Source of the DNA: Acidimicrobiia bacterium
GTDB taxonomy: Bacteria > Actinomycetota > Acidimicrobiia > Acidimicrobiales > SZUA-35
Direction of reading: 5' to 3'
NCBI GenBank assembly: GCA_003231975.1
Contig: QIKW01000072.1
Span: 6,225-46,216 of the forward strand
Length of the DNA stretch: 39,992 nt
Shown: positions 15,560-23,828 of the stretch, piece after piece
How the letters are laid out: each line of letters starts with the position of its first letter
Position numbering within the stretch: the first letter of the stretch is position 1
Translations under genes and position numbers: made by a program
Notes under the pieces: generated by a model
Told to the model about the DNA's origin: nothing
Databases searched by the model: none
Seen by the model: the letters and a program-made list of their open reading frames with translations, nothing else

Positions 15560-16219
15560 TCACCGCCGGAGACGTTGCGTGTCATCAGAATAGAGGTTTG
15601 TGGCGAGATCTGCCGGTCGCACCGAAGCAGCAGCTGCCACGCCGATCACGAAGTCGGCCCCCGCACCCCGAAGTGCCACCGCAGCAGCTGAAAGCGAAGC
15701 ACCCGTTGCCACAACGTCATCAACCAAAAGAACCGTCTTCGGTGCTGCGGTTGCGGCCCGAAAGACCGGGCCCTGTATTCGCTGAAGCCGATTCTTGCCT
15801 GCTTGAGACTGACCCGCGGCCCGCCTCAAAAGCGGCCGCACGGGAACGTTCAACTGACGGGCAAGAGCTCTAGCCAAGATTCTGCCCTGGTCATAACCCC
15901 GGCGACGCCTGCCCGCCACGCTGGCAGGCACCCACGTGATGATGTCAGCCGAATCGACCAAAGGAAGGCGGCCAAGCTGGGCACCAAGCACCCGAAGCAC
16001 ATCACGCCGCCCACCGTTCTTGGCCGCCAAGATGATTTGACGACTCCGGTCGTCGTAACAATAGAGGGCGAACGTATGGGTCAACTGGTCAAGGCAGAGC
16101 TCACCACCAGGGGTAAGTGCGGCCAAACAAGCCCGGCAAACATGACGGGCCCGACCCCCGCACCCCGGACAACACCGATCGAAGAACACACACTCGACAC
16201 TACGTTCGGCCTGTGACAA
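15560..16219 (-). CDS. ComF-family phosphoribosyltransferase-like protein
   Basis: Double-zinc-ribbon/phosphoribosyltransferase protein of the ComF family, about 219 aa. N-terminal Cys pairs CCPGCGG and CRACLAAL form the zinc part; LAAKNGGRRDVLRVLG and VPASVAGRRRRGYDQG follow; VLLVDDVVATGAS is the PRPP-binding motif. The family aids DNA uptake in competent species, but here no other competence gene is seen, so the role is open. The longest frame starts at TTG 16219; a GTG about ten codons in (before FFDRCCPGC) is as likely. Two B-family repeats lie immediately upstream, so any promoter must be inside or behind them. Confidence 0.88.
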   Translation of the reverse strand: MSQAERSVECVFFDRCCPGCGGRARHVCRACLAALTPGGELCLDQLTHTFALYCYDDRSRQIILAAKNGGRRDVLRVLGAQLGRLPLVDSADIITWVPASVAGRRRRGYDQGRILARALARQLNVPVRPLLRRAAGQSQAGKNRLQRIQGPVFRAATAAPKTVLLVDDVVATGASLSAAAVALRGAGADFVIGVAAAASVRPADLATNLYSDDTQRLRR

Positions 16220-16220
16220 T

Positions 16221-16390
16221 CATATTGGGGTCTGCTACCGCAGACCCGGCTTCGCCCATCCAACTCAACCGCTCACTGCGCGCCGACGCCGTCGGCAACA
16301 CGTAACCAATCACATTGGGGTCTGCTACCGCAGACCCGGCTTCGCCCATCCAACTCAACCGCTCACTGCGCGCCGACGCCGCCCGTAACG
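16221..16390 (-). repeat. Two tandem B-family repeat units
   Basis: Two head-to-tail units with a 90-bp period (16221-16310 and 16311-16390), in reverse orientation to the 28-kb array. Each has the hairpin GGTCTGC-TACC-GCAGACC, the spacer GGCTTCGCCCATCCAACTC, and a second hairpin. The first unit keeps it (GCCGACGCCGTCGGC), while the second is cut at GCCGACGCCGCCCG. They fill the gap upstream of comF. Confidence 0.85.
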
Positions 16391-16422
16391 ATGTGGAGCA
16401 TCGATTCTGGGGTCCGAAAGGG

Positions 16423-16470
16423 GAACTGGCATGGATTAGGTGCGTTTTCGCCACTATTCCATGCCACTTC
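16423..16470. repeat. P-family palindrome, copy P1
   Basis: 48 bp: arms GAACTGGCATGGATTA and TATTCCATGCCACTTC around a 16-nt centre containing GCGTTTTCGCCAC. 14 of 16 arm positions pair. Relative to P2 and P3 the left arm has an A-to-C change matched by a T-to-G change in the right arm. It lies 52 bp past the ahcY stop. The remaining bases to 16522 show no gene. Confidence 0.85.
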
Positions 16471-16522
16471 GGCTAACTGACGCCGCGAAAGTCGGTGGCG
16501 CCGAGGTGGCTAGGTGGCCGAC

Positions 16523-17995
16523 TCAATACCGGTAGTGGTCTGGTTTGTATGGGCCGTCTACAGGTACACCGATGTAGTCAGCCTGTTCCTGGCTGAGCTT
16601 GGTGAGATGCACCCCAAGGGCGTCTAGATGCAAGCGGGCAACCTTCTCATCCAGGATCTTTGGAAGCGTGGTAACAGACAGCCCGTAGCTCTCGGCGTTC
16701 TTGTGCAACTCGATCTGGGCCAGCACCTGGTTGGTGAAGCTGGCGCTCATCACGAAGCTGGGATGGCCCGTTGCGTTGCCCAGGTTCAGCAGGCGGCCCT
16801 CGGACAGAACGAGGATGCTCTTTCCGTCGGGCCAGCGGAACTCATCAACCTGTGGCTTGATGTTGATTCGCTGGATGTCGCTGGCGCCAAAAAGGCCCGC
16901 CATGTCAATCTCGTTGTCGAAGTGGCCGATGTTGCCAACGATTGCTCCCTGCTTCATCTTGCTCATCATCTCGGCCGAAATTATGTCTTTGTTGCCGGTG
17001 GAGGTGATGAAGATGTCTACTTTGTCAAGCACTCGCTCAATGGTTGTGACCTCATAGCCTTCCATTGCGGCCTGGAGGGCACAGATCGGGTCGATCTCGC
17101 TGATCAGAACGCGTGCGCCTTGACCGCGAAGTGCCTCGGCGCAGCCCTTGCCTACGTCTCCAAAGCCCAAGACCAAGGCAACTTTGCCTCCGATCATCAC
17201 GTCGGTGCCGCGGTTGATGCCGTCAAGCAGGCTGTGGCGGGTGCCGTACTTGTTGTCGAACTTGGACTTGGTTACTGCATCGTTCACGTTGATGGCCGGG
17301 AACTTCAGATTCCCTGCCTCCAACATCTCATACAGCCGATGCACACCAGTTGTTGTCTCTTCAGACACCCCGCGAATGTTCTCGGCCATGCGCGTAAACA
17401 GTGTGGCATCTTCGTTGTGCAACTTCTTCAGCAAGTCGATGATCACGTGCCACTCGTCTGGATCGTCATCGGTGGCGTCCGGCACAGAGCCTGCTGCCTC
17501 ATACTCGGCACCCTTGTGAACCAGCAGCGTTACGTCTCCGCCGTCGTCCAGGATCAGGTTGCAGAACTCTTCGCTGTCTGGCCACCGGACCGCTTGCTCG
17601 GTGCACCACCAATACTCTTCAAGGGTTTCGCCCTTCCACGCATAGACGGGCACTCCGGTTGGATGATCGGTGGTACCGGTTGGGCCAACCACCGCGGCCG
17701 CCGCGGCTTCGTCCTGGGTTGAAAAAATGTTGCAACTGACCCACCGCACTTGGGCGCCAAGGGCGGTGAGCGTTTCAATCAGCACCGCAGTCTGAATGGT
17801 CATGTGGAGGCTGCCCATGATGCGGGCGCCTTTCAGCGGCTGCTCGTCGTAGTACTCGGCCCGCAGTGCCATGAGGCCTGGCATCTCGTGTTCTGCCAGC
17901 TCAATTTGTTTGCGGCCCATGCCTGCAAGGTTTATGTCGGCGACCTTGAAGTCGCCTTCGGCCACAGTGCGGGGCCGCGCTGCCTGATCAGTCAT
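16523..17995 (-). CDS. ahcY: S-adenosylhomocysteine hydrolase
   Basis: NAD-dependent enzyme that splits S-adenosylhomocysteine to homocysteine and adenosine, clearing a methyltransferase inhibitor. 490 aa from ATG 17995, as in mycobacteria (about 495). Motifs include [50 protein letters not shown] (NAD Rossmann), [16 protein letters not shown] (catalytic Lys) and the C-terminal [16 protein letters not shown] 7 nt before ATG sets the start; the frame open to 18070 is not supported. Divergent from the TIGR03083 gene. The upstream 100 bp was inspected for an SAH riboswitch and none was convincing. Confidence 0.98.
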   Translation of the reverse strand: MTDQAARPRTVAEGDFKVADINLAGMGRKQIELAEHEMPGLMALRAEYYDEQPLKGARIMGSLHMTIQTAVLIETLTALGAQVRWVSCNIFSTQDEAAAAAVVGPTGTTDHPTGVPVYAWKGETLEEYWWCTEQAVRWPDSEEFCNLILDDGGDVTLLVHKGAEYEAAGSVPDATDDDPDEWHVIIDLLKKLHNEDATLFTRMAENIRGVSEETTTGVHRLYEMLEAGNLKFPAINVNDAVTKSKFDNKYGTRHSLLDGINRGTDVMIGGKVALVLGFGDVGKGCAEALRGQGARVLISEIDPICALQAAMEGYEVTTIERVLDKVDIFITSTGNKDIISAEMMSKMKQGAIVGNIGHFDNEIDMAGLFGASDIQRINIKPQVDEFRWPDGKSILVLSEGRLLNLGNATGHPSFVMSASFTNQVLAQIELHKNAESYGLSVTTLPKILDEKVARLHLDALGVHLTKLSQEQADYIGVPVDGPYKPDHYRY

Positions 17996-18084
17996 TTGAT
18001 TCTCCCTGGGGAATGTTTGGGGGGTTGTCGGTAAGGCTGAGGCCCGCTGGCCCGGATCGAGGCAGCCCATGTGCAGTCGGAGGC

Positions 18085-18090
18085 TAGCCT
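18085..18090 (+). promoter_or_regulatory. -10-like hexamer of the TIGR03083 gene
   Basis: TAGCCT ends 6 nt before ATG 18097, the same hexamer and spacing as at smpB. Confidence 0.5.
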
Positions 18091-18096
18091 CACCAG

Positions 18097-18819
18097 ATGC
18101 CTCTTTCCTTCGACCGCTACCGACAGCTGGTTGTTGGCGATGCCCTGCTGGCCGACGAGACGTTCAGCACCATCGACCCCACAACACCAGTGCCCTCGTG
18201 CCCGGGCTGGCCCGCGTCGGAACTGCGGGACCACATCGCCGGGGTTCTGGTGTTCTGGAACCGGCAATTGGAGGTAGCAGATCCAACGGCCCAAGACGCC
18301 GACTTTCCGCCCGAGGTTCGCAATCGCTACAAGTTGGCGCTTCCCGAACTTGCAGCCGAAATCGACAAGAGGCTTCGCGAAGTTGGGCCAGACGCCCCCT
18401 GCTGGAATTGGTCTGGGGCCCCGAACGTCTCTTCCTGGGTGGCCCGGCGCATGGCCAACGAGGTGGCGATGCACCGGGTAGACATGCAGCTTGCCGCCAA
18501 CCCGGGCAACGTCTCCGAGATGGACAGCGACCTGGCCCTGGATGGAATCGACGAGTTGGTGGAAACCTTTGCCAAGGCCACGCCCGAAGCCGACCTGACT
18601 GGTGCCGCCGTGCTTGGCCTCAACTTGCCAGAACAGACGCTCACCTTCGCCGTTTCCCAAGACCACGGGGTGCGGGCCACCGACGCTCCTGCCCATGCCG
18701 CCCTCACCGGCACCCCGCACCAAATGCTGCTTGCTCTGTGGGGCAGGCCAAGCTCGGCCGAAAGCACGGGTGATCCCGAGGTGTTGAACGCCTGGCGCCG
18801 CCTCCCTGTTTTCTCCTGA
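18097..18819 (+). CDS. TIGR03083/maleylpyruvate isomerase-like protein (DinB fold)
   Basis: 240 aa. N-terminal DinB-like four-helix metal-binding domain: [19 protein letters not shown] (the CPGW..LxxH segment with a metal His) and [19 protein letters not shown] with a further His. The C-terminal half ([27 protein letters not shown]) is the SCP2-like domain usual for these proteins. In actinobacteria the fold serves mycothiol-dependent enzymes, so a mycothiol-linked role is plausible; substrate unknown. Divergent from ahcY, with a likely leaderless start. Confidence 0.85.
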   Translation: MPLSFDRYRQLVVGDALLADETFSTIDPTTPVPSCPGWPASELRDHIAGVLVFWNRQLEVADPTAQDADFPPEVRNRYKLALPELAAEIDKRLREVGPDAPCWNWSGAPNVSSWVARRMANEVAMHRVDMQLAANPGNVSEMDSDLALDGIDELVETFAKATPEADLTGAAVLGLNLPEQTLTFAVSQDHGVRATDAPAHAALTGTPHQMLLALWGRPSSAESTGDPEVLNAWRRLPVFS

Positions 18820-18869
18820 AGCCAAACAGCAGGAACGCCGTCAGGTCAGCCATTGCCACGCCGAACCGG

Positions 18870-19904
18870 TCAGGCCTCGCCCAACCAGGACTTGAGATCA
18901 TCAACTACCGGCAGCGGGCCCGGGTCTAATCCGCTGGCGGCGGCCAGTTCCAGAGTTGTGATATCGCCGGTGTAGACAAGGTCGAACAGTTGGGCGACGG
19001 GGCCCTCGCCGCCGGCTTCGACGGTGATTACGTCACTCATCAGCGGCGCCGTTTTTTCCCGCACATACTCGAAGCGGCGAGCGGTTTGGGGATGCTCGGC
19101 ATCGTGCCTCAACTGAATCTGGCAGAACACCTCGCTGGTCAGTTCGGCTTGGCGGCCAAAGCCCACCAACTCGTTGTGACACAGATCTGGCATTGGCGCC
19201 CAGAACGCTGGGATCTTCACATTGTGATTGAACCCAATCTTCCAGCGACGGGCGGCAGTGGTGCCAATAGCGCCGCCGCCGTATACAAGCGGCATTGTGG
19301 AGCCGATTCTGGAGGCAACATCCTTGGCCGGGCTGGCATCGGACAACAGATCTTCCCGCCGTCTCTTCAGCTGCTCAACGGCCCCGCCCAGCCAGGTCCG
19401 CGCCCCTGGGAACACCCCAGCTCGCTCGAGGGTCAACATGGCGGGCACTGACAAAGCACCAAGGGCAGCCCGCGGCATTGGGGCGTTGCCAACCACGGGA
19501 AGGACCGGAGCGCCAACGCTGTCGGCCAGGCTTTTCAGTTCGCCCCCGTTGGTGATGGCAACAAGGGAGGCCCCCGCCTCGATTGCGGCCTCAAGGGACT
19601 CAAGGGTTTCCTCGGTGCTGCCGGATTCGGACATCGCTATCACCAGGGTTGACGAACTGACCCACGAAGGCGGCAGGTAGCCCCCGTACACCACAATTGG
19701 CTTTGGCGAGAAAGGCCTGGCGCTGGCGGCGGCAACGTCTCCTCCAAAACCGGAATCGCCCATGCCCAGGATCAGCACGTGCTCAACCCGGGAGGGGTCA
19801 GGCAGGCCCCCGACGTCGTCGATTGCTGCCAGTGAGTCTCCGATTTGCTCGGGCAGGCTCAACATGGCGTCCCACATTCCAAGGGAATCGAGGCGATCAC
19901 TCAT
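18870..19904 (-). CDS. SIS-domain phosphoglucose/phosphomannose isomerase-like protein
   Basis: 344 aa with two SIS domains, similar to the bifunctional PGI/PMI family that interconverts fructose-6-phosphate with glucose-6- or mannose-6-phosphate. The first domain has VLILGMGDSGFGGDVAA and VIAMSESGSTEETLESLEAA; the second has PLVYGGGAIGTTAARRWKIGFNHN followed by HNELVGF and the final LFDLVYTGDITTLELAAASG. It lies 3 bp after the Trm112-like gene, in the pmm-manA cluster. Because ManA is also present, its PMI activity may be redundant or lost. The mycobacterial neighbour of manA has a similar protein. Confidence 0.87.
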   Translation of the reverse strand: MSDRLDSLGMWDAMLSLPEQIGDSLAAIDDVGGLPDPSRVEHVLILGMGDSGFGGDVAAASARPFSPKPIVVYGGYLPPSWVSSSTLVIAMSESGSTEETLESLEAAIEAGASLVAITNGGELKSLADSVGAPVLPVVGNAPMPRAALGALSVPAMLTLERAGVFPGARTWLGGAVEQLKRRREDLLSDASPAKDVASRIGSTMPLVYGGGAIGTTAARRWKIGFNHNVKIPAFWAPMPDLCHNELVGFGRQAELTSEVFCQIQLRHDAEHPQTARRFEYVREKTAPLMSDVITVEAGGEGPVAQLFDLVYTGDITTLELAAASGLDPGPLPVVDDLKSWLGEA

Positions 19905-19907
19905 CGG

Positions 19908-20153
19908 CTAGTCCTCACCCTCGGTGAAAGTAGGGGCGATGCCGTCGGCTACTGCTTTGGCTTCAAGCCGGCCGTGCTCTTCGCCTCCAACAGTTTCCGC
20001 CTCGTCAATCAGCATGACCGGGATGCCGTCGTCGATTCGGTAGCGCCGTTTCAGACGTGGGTTGTAGAGGGCTGCTTCGTCTTCGAAGTAGAGCAGCGGG
20101 CCCTTGTCTTCGGGGCAGGCCAGGATGTCAAGCAGTTGCGGGTCGAGCGACAT
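19908..20153 (-). CDS. Trm112-like / UPF0434 small protein
   Basis: 81 aa starting MSLDPQLLDILACPEDKGPLLY, the N-terminus of Trm112/UPF0434 proteins. The common CPxCKG is CPEDKG here: the second zinc cysteine is lost, which is frequent in actinobacteria. The body has RYRIDDGIPVMLIDEA, the family hallmark. Trm112 activates methyltransferases in eukaryotes; the bacterial role is unknown. It sits 10 bp after manA and 3 bp before the SIS gene, so it is cotranscribed. The frame continues upstream but the first family-like Met is 20153. Confidence 0.88.
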   Translation of the reverse strand: MSLDPQLLDILACPEDKGPLLYFEDEAALYNPRLKRRYRIDDGIPVMLIDEAETVGGEEHGRLEAKAVADGIAPTFTEGED

Positions 20154-20163
20154 GGCTGGCAGG

Positions 20164-21246
20164 TTAGTGCCCAACCGTGGCCTGCCACGCAACTCCCGAA
20201 CCGCTGATCCGGTAGGAACCATCGGCCTGATCCAAGAAAACTGCGTCCCCAGCCGCCACCAGCAAATCTGATCTTTCGGAGCCGACCCCACTTGTGATCA
20301 CCAGCTCTCCCTCGGTGACCAGCACTAACTCTGGCCCAACAGGGCTAAATCGCTGTTCTTCACCCAACTGGATGCGGGTAAGCCAAAAGCCAGAACCGAC
20401 AGATTCGAAACGGTACCGAGGCCCTGACGCGGTTTGAATCGCTGGCGCGGACGGCCTGAAATCAACTGTTCGAAGCAGTTCAGGAACGTCAATGTGTTTT
20501 GGGGTAAGCCCGCCTCTGATCACGTTGTCGGAATTTGCCATCAGCTCAACACCCATGCCTTCAAGGTAACCATGGACAACACCGGCGCCCAGGAACATGG
20601 CCTGGCCCGGCTGAAGGGTGACATGGTTGAGGAGAAGGGCAACAACAGCCCCGGGATCACCGGAGAAGAGTCGGCCAAGCCGACGGGTAAGCGGCATTGC
20701 TTGGCCTACTGCATCCACCAACTCTGCCGCCTCACCGGGCGGCAACGTCAGCAGCCACTGGACCGTGCTGGCCAGGCTGTCTTGATCGGTGGTGCCCGAA
20801 GCAAGCCGCGCCGACACTTCGGCCAGGGCAGGGATCGCGCCAAAGTCCGACACCAGATCGCTGGGCCGACGGAACCCGCACAGCGCTTCGAATGGCGAAA
20901 GGGCACATATCAGTTCGGGTTTGTGATTCGGGTCTCGATATGTGCGATCGGGAGCGTCAAGCGAAATGCCAAGCTCGTTCTCTCGTTGGAACCCGGCTAC
21001 CGCCTGCGTCGACGAGGGGTGGGACTGAATAGACAGCGGCTTGTCGGCCGCAAGAATCTTCAACAAGAACGGAAGGTTTGCGCTGAGCTCTTGGCCGGTT
21101 GCTGCGACCGTGCTTGGCAGGCGCGGGTGGTCTCCCACCCAAAGTTCGGCCCACGGGGTGCCGTCGGGCTCTACCCCCAGCAGCTTTGGCAACTCGGTCG
21201 CACTGCCCCACGAGTAATGCTGGACCCCAGGGACAAGCTTTTGCAT
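20164..21246 (-). CDS. manA: Mannose-6-phosphate isomerase, class I
   Basis: 360 aa cupin enzyme linking fructose-6-phosphate and mannose-6-phosphate. N-terminal VQHYSWGSATELPKLLG, metal/active segment PLSIQSHPS, HKPELICALSPFEALCGFR with the Glu and further ligands, and C-terminal GVVHGYLEGMGVELMANSDN and GLTPKHIDVPELL. The start is 1 bp after the pmm stop. It supplies mannose for the downstream mannomutase and the GDP-sugar pathway seen at 36 kb. Confidence 0.96.
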   Translation of the reverse strand: MQKLVPGVQHYSWGSATELPKLLGVEPDGTPWAELWVGDHPRLPSTVAATGQELSANLPFLLKILAADKPLSIQSHPSSTQAVAGFQRENELGISLDAPDRTYRDPNHKPELICALSPFEALCGFRRPSDLVSDFGAIPALAEVSARLASGTTDQDSLASTVQWLLTLPPGEAAELVDAVGQAMPLTRRLGRLFSGDPGAVVALLLNHVTLQPGQAMFLGAGVVHGYLEGMGVELMANSDNVIRGGLTPKHIDVPELLRTVDFRPSAPAIQTASGPRYRFESVGSGFWLTRIQLGEEQRFSPVGPELVLVTEGELVITSGVGSERSDLLVAAGDAVFLDQADGSYRISGSGVAWQATVGH

Positions 21247-21247
21247 T

Positions 21248-22612
21248 TCAGGTTGCGGTCATCGCGGCCTGAACCTCGGCCACCCTGGCAGAAACGCTGT
21301 TTGAGTCGGCCGCTTCCAGATTCAGGCGAAGCAGGGGTTCGGTGTTTGACGGCCGCAGGTTGAACCACCAACTGCCCGCATCCACGGTCAGACCGTCCAG
21401 CCGGTCTTGGCTGTGTTGAGCGAAAGCATCTGCCACCTGCTCGATCACTTCGGCAGTGCCTTCAACCCTGGTGTTGATCTCACCGGAGGCGGCGTACCGA
21501 TCCAGGGGCGCCACAAGTTCGGACAGAGTGCCGTCGAAGGCCGAAAGCTGAGCCAGAACCATCATTGTGGCAATGATCCCCGAGTCGGCCCGCCAGTTGT
21601 CCTTGAAGTAGTAGTGGGCAGAGTGCTCGCCGCCGAACTCGGCCCCAGTTTCTGCCATCAGCTGTTTGATGAACGAATGACCAACGCGGGACCGAATTGG
21701 TATCCCGCCGTTCTCGGTTACCACCTCGGCAACCGCTTTCGAGCAGATCAGGTTGTAGATGATGGACACACCGGGCTTGGCCTGAAGAGTTGCCTTGGCC
21801 AATAGCGCGGTGGTCAAAGAGCCAGAAACCGGCTGGGCCCGCTCGTCAACCAGGAAAACCCGGTCGGCGTCGCCGTCAAAGGCCAGGCCGATGTCGGCCC
21901 CAACCTCGGTGACCCTGGCCTGTAGATCCACCAGGTTCTTCGGCTCGATGGGGTTTGCCTCATGGTTCGGGAAGGTGCCGTCCAACTCGGCGTACATGAC
22001 TTCGAGGTCAAATGGCAGCGACTGGAAGATCCTTGGTACTACGAGGCCTCCCATCCCGTTTGCGGTGTCGGCAACAACCTTCAGCGGGCGGAAAGCGGAA
22101 ACATCAACGAAGGAATGAACGTGGGCGGCGAAGGCGTCAAGCAGATCGGTGGAGCGGATCGACCCGGGCTGGGCCGCGTCGGCCACCTCGCCCGCCGCGC
22201 TCTTGATGGCCACAGCCTTGATCTCGGCCAAGCCAGAGTCTTCACCTATCGGGGCGGCCCCCGAACGGCAAAGCTTGATGCCGTTGTATTCAGCTGGGTT
22301 GTGCGAAGCGGTGAACATTGCCCCCGGCACCCCAAGCGAGCCCGACGCGAAGTAGATCATGTCGGTTGAGCCCATCCCAATGTCAACAACGCTCAAACCC
22401 TGGCTGCGGATTCCGTCGCCGAAAGCGGCTACCAACTCGGGCCCGGACGGCCTCATGTCTCGGGCGATCGCAACTTCGGTGGTGTGGGGTTCGTTGGCCC
22501 GAATGTATGAAGCGAAGCCAACACCTAGCGCCTTGCAGGTGGCAGCGTCGATCTGGTCTGGATAGGTGCCACGAATGTCGTAGGCCTTAACGATGACATC
22601 AAGATCTTTCAC
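21248..22612 (-). CDS. Phosphomannomutase/phosphoglucomutase
   Basis: 454 aa alpha-D-phosphohexomutase converting mannose-6-P and mannose-1-P. The phosphoserine loop is TASHNPAEYNG with S103, and the metal loop is DGDADR in GLAFDGDADRVFLVD. HSAHYYFKD and the C-terminal RPSNTEPLLRLN bind the sugar phosphate. The start is GTG 22612, with TACTAT 7 nt upstream, so this is likely a leaderless promoter of its own for the pmm-manA-Trm112-SIS unit. Called manB/pmmA in mycobacteria; substrate preference (mannose versus glucose) is not readable from sequence. Confidence 0.94.
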   Translation of the reverse strand: MKDLDVIVKAYDIRGTYPDQIDAATCKALGVGFASYIRANEPHTTEVAIARDMRPSGPELVAAFGDGIRSQGLSVVDIGMGSTDMIYFASGSLGVPGAMFTASHNPAEYNGIKLCRSGAAPIGEDSGLAEIKAVAIKSAAGEVADAAQPGSIRSTDLLDAFAAHVHSFVDVSAFRPLKVVADTANGMGGLVVPRIFQSLPFDLEVMYAELDGTFPNHEANPIEPKNLVDLQARVTEVGADIGLAFDGDADRVFLVDERAQPVSGSLTTALLAKATLQAKPGVSIIYNLICSKAVAEVVTENGGIPIRSRVGHSFIKQLMAETGAEFGGEHSAHYYFKDNWRADSGIIATMMVLAQLSAFDGTLSELVAPLDRYAASGEINTRVEGTAEVIEQVADAFAQHSQDRLDGLTVDAGSWWFNLRPSNTEPLLRLNLEAADSNSVSARVAEVQAAMTAT

Positions 22613-22619
22613 CGTGCAG

Positions 22620-22625
22620 ATAGTA
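22620..22625 (-). promoter_or_regulatory. -10-like hexamer of phosphomannomutase gene
   Basis: TACTAT on the minus strand, 7 nt before GTG 22612. Confidence 0.5.
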
Positions 22626-22642
22626 CTGCCGAGCGGAGCCGC

Positions 22643-23812
22643 TTACCCGAGCACTTCGGCCTGTTCGGGGGTGAGGCGGTAGGCGCCACGGCCCGCCGCC
22701 CGCCTGATCCGGATTAGGTCTCTGAACAACTTGGCTGTGTCTGCCAGCAGGCGCACCGAAGAGCCCTGCCTGTTCTCGACGCTTACCGGCACCTCGGTTA
22801 GCGACAGCCGGTCCTGCTCGGCAATCAGGAACACCTCGACGTCGAAGGCGAACCCGTTTATCAGGGTGCGCTGAAAGATGGCCCGGCCGACGTCTCCCCT
22901 GAAGCCCTTGATGCCGCACTGGGTGTCTCGAAAGCGGCCAAGCAGAACCAGGTGGGTCAGCCAATTCACAGCGCGACCTCCAAGTTCTCGCAGCCTGCGG
23001 GCCCTCACCAGGGTGGTTGTTTCCTCATGCCGCCTGCTGCCAACCACAACGTCCCAACCGTCTTCGAGGCCAGCCAGAATGGGCAGAACCATTGCGGGCG
23101 GGTACGCAAGGTCGGCGTCGGTGAACACAACCGAACGACCCTTGGCGCCAACCACGCCTGCCCGAACGGCGGCTCCCTTTCCGAGATTTTCCACCAACCG
23201 GATCACCCTTGCACCGGCCCGCTCGGCCTCGTCGGCGGTTTGATCCTCCGAGCCGTCATCAACCACCAAGATCTCAAGTTCCCCCAACCCAACCGTTGGC
23301 TCAAGCTCATCCCGCAGCAACCCCACGGTGGCTCCGATGTTGTCTGACTCGTTGAAGGCAGGAACCACGACGGTGAGCCGGAACTGGCCGGGCGACGGGG
23401 CTCGGTCGCGACGCTCGGCCAGATCTCGTCTGACCTCACTGAACAGTACCCATCGGTAGGAGCCCCAACGCACAACAGCCGCCAGCAGGACCGCCGCAAC
23501 CTTTCCCGCCAACGGCGCAACTCCGAACGACCCTGCCACCAGAACCACGAAAACATCAACCACACCGGCCAGCATGGCGGTGAGGGCGAAGGTGGCCGGG
23601 CGGCTAACCCATCGGGCGCGGCTGTGGCCGCGGAACGTAACCAGCCGGTTCAGCACATAGCTGGCCACCGCGGCCGACCCAAGGGCAACAAGATCGGCCA
23701 GCACTACGGTTGACCAGGACGATTGAGGGCCCCGCAGCATTAGGTAGATGCCAAGATCGATGGCCGTCGCAACCAGCCCAACAATGGCAAAGAAGCGCAA
23801 CCGACTTCTCAT
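22643..23812 (-). CDS. GtrA-like membrane domain fused to GT2 glycosyltransferase
   Basis: 389 aa. Residues 1 to about 130 form a GtrA-like four-TM domain (FFAIVGLVATAIDLGIYLML, SYVLNRLVTF, VVRWGSYRWVLF). Residues about 145-389 are a family 2 glycosyltransferase of the dolichyl-phosphate glucosyl/mannosyltransferase group: TVVVPAFNESDNIG, ILVVDDGSEDQT, DADLAYPP as the D-x-D site, and QCGIKGFRG. GtrA and GT2 normally pair as separate proteins in lipid-linked sugar transfer, so the fusion fits a polyprenyl-phosphate sugar synthase with its flippase-like partner. It starts 16 bp after the membrane protein and is followed by the pmm gene. Confidence 0.9.
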   Translation of the reverse strand: MRSRLRFFAIVGLVATAIDLGIYLMLRGPQSSWSTVVLADLVALGSAAVASYVLNRLVTFRGHSRARWVSRPATFALTAMLAGVVDVFVVLVAGSFGVAPLAGKVAAVLLAAVVRWGSYRWVLFSEVRRDLAERRDRAPSPGQFRLTVVVPAFNESDNIGATVGLLRDELEPTVGLGELEILVVDDGSEDQTADEAERAGARVIRLVENLGKGAAVRAGVVGAKGRSVVFTDADLAYPPAMVLPILAGLEDGWDVVVGSRRHEETTTLVRARRLRELGGRAVNWLTHLVLLGRFRDTQCGIKGFRGDVGRAIFQRTLINGFAFDVEVFLIAEQDRLSLTEVPVSVENRQGSSVRLLADTAKLFRDLIRIRRAAGRGAYRLTPEQAEVLG

Positions 23813-23828
23813 GACCGACCGCCGCCGC

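Noticed and set aside
17996-18096. SAH riboswitch before ahcY
   Set aside because: The conserved core was not found by eye, and a Shine-Dalgarno precedes the start directly.
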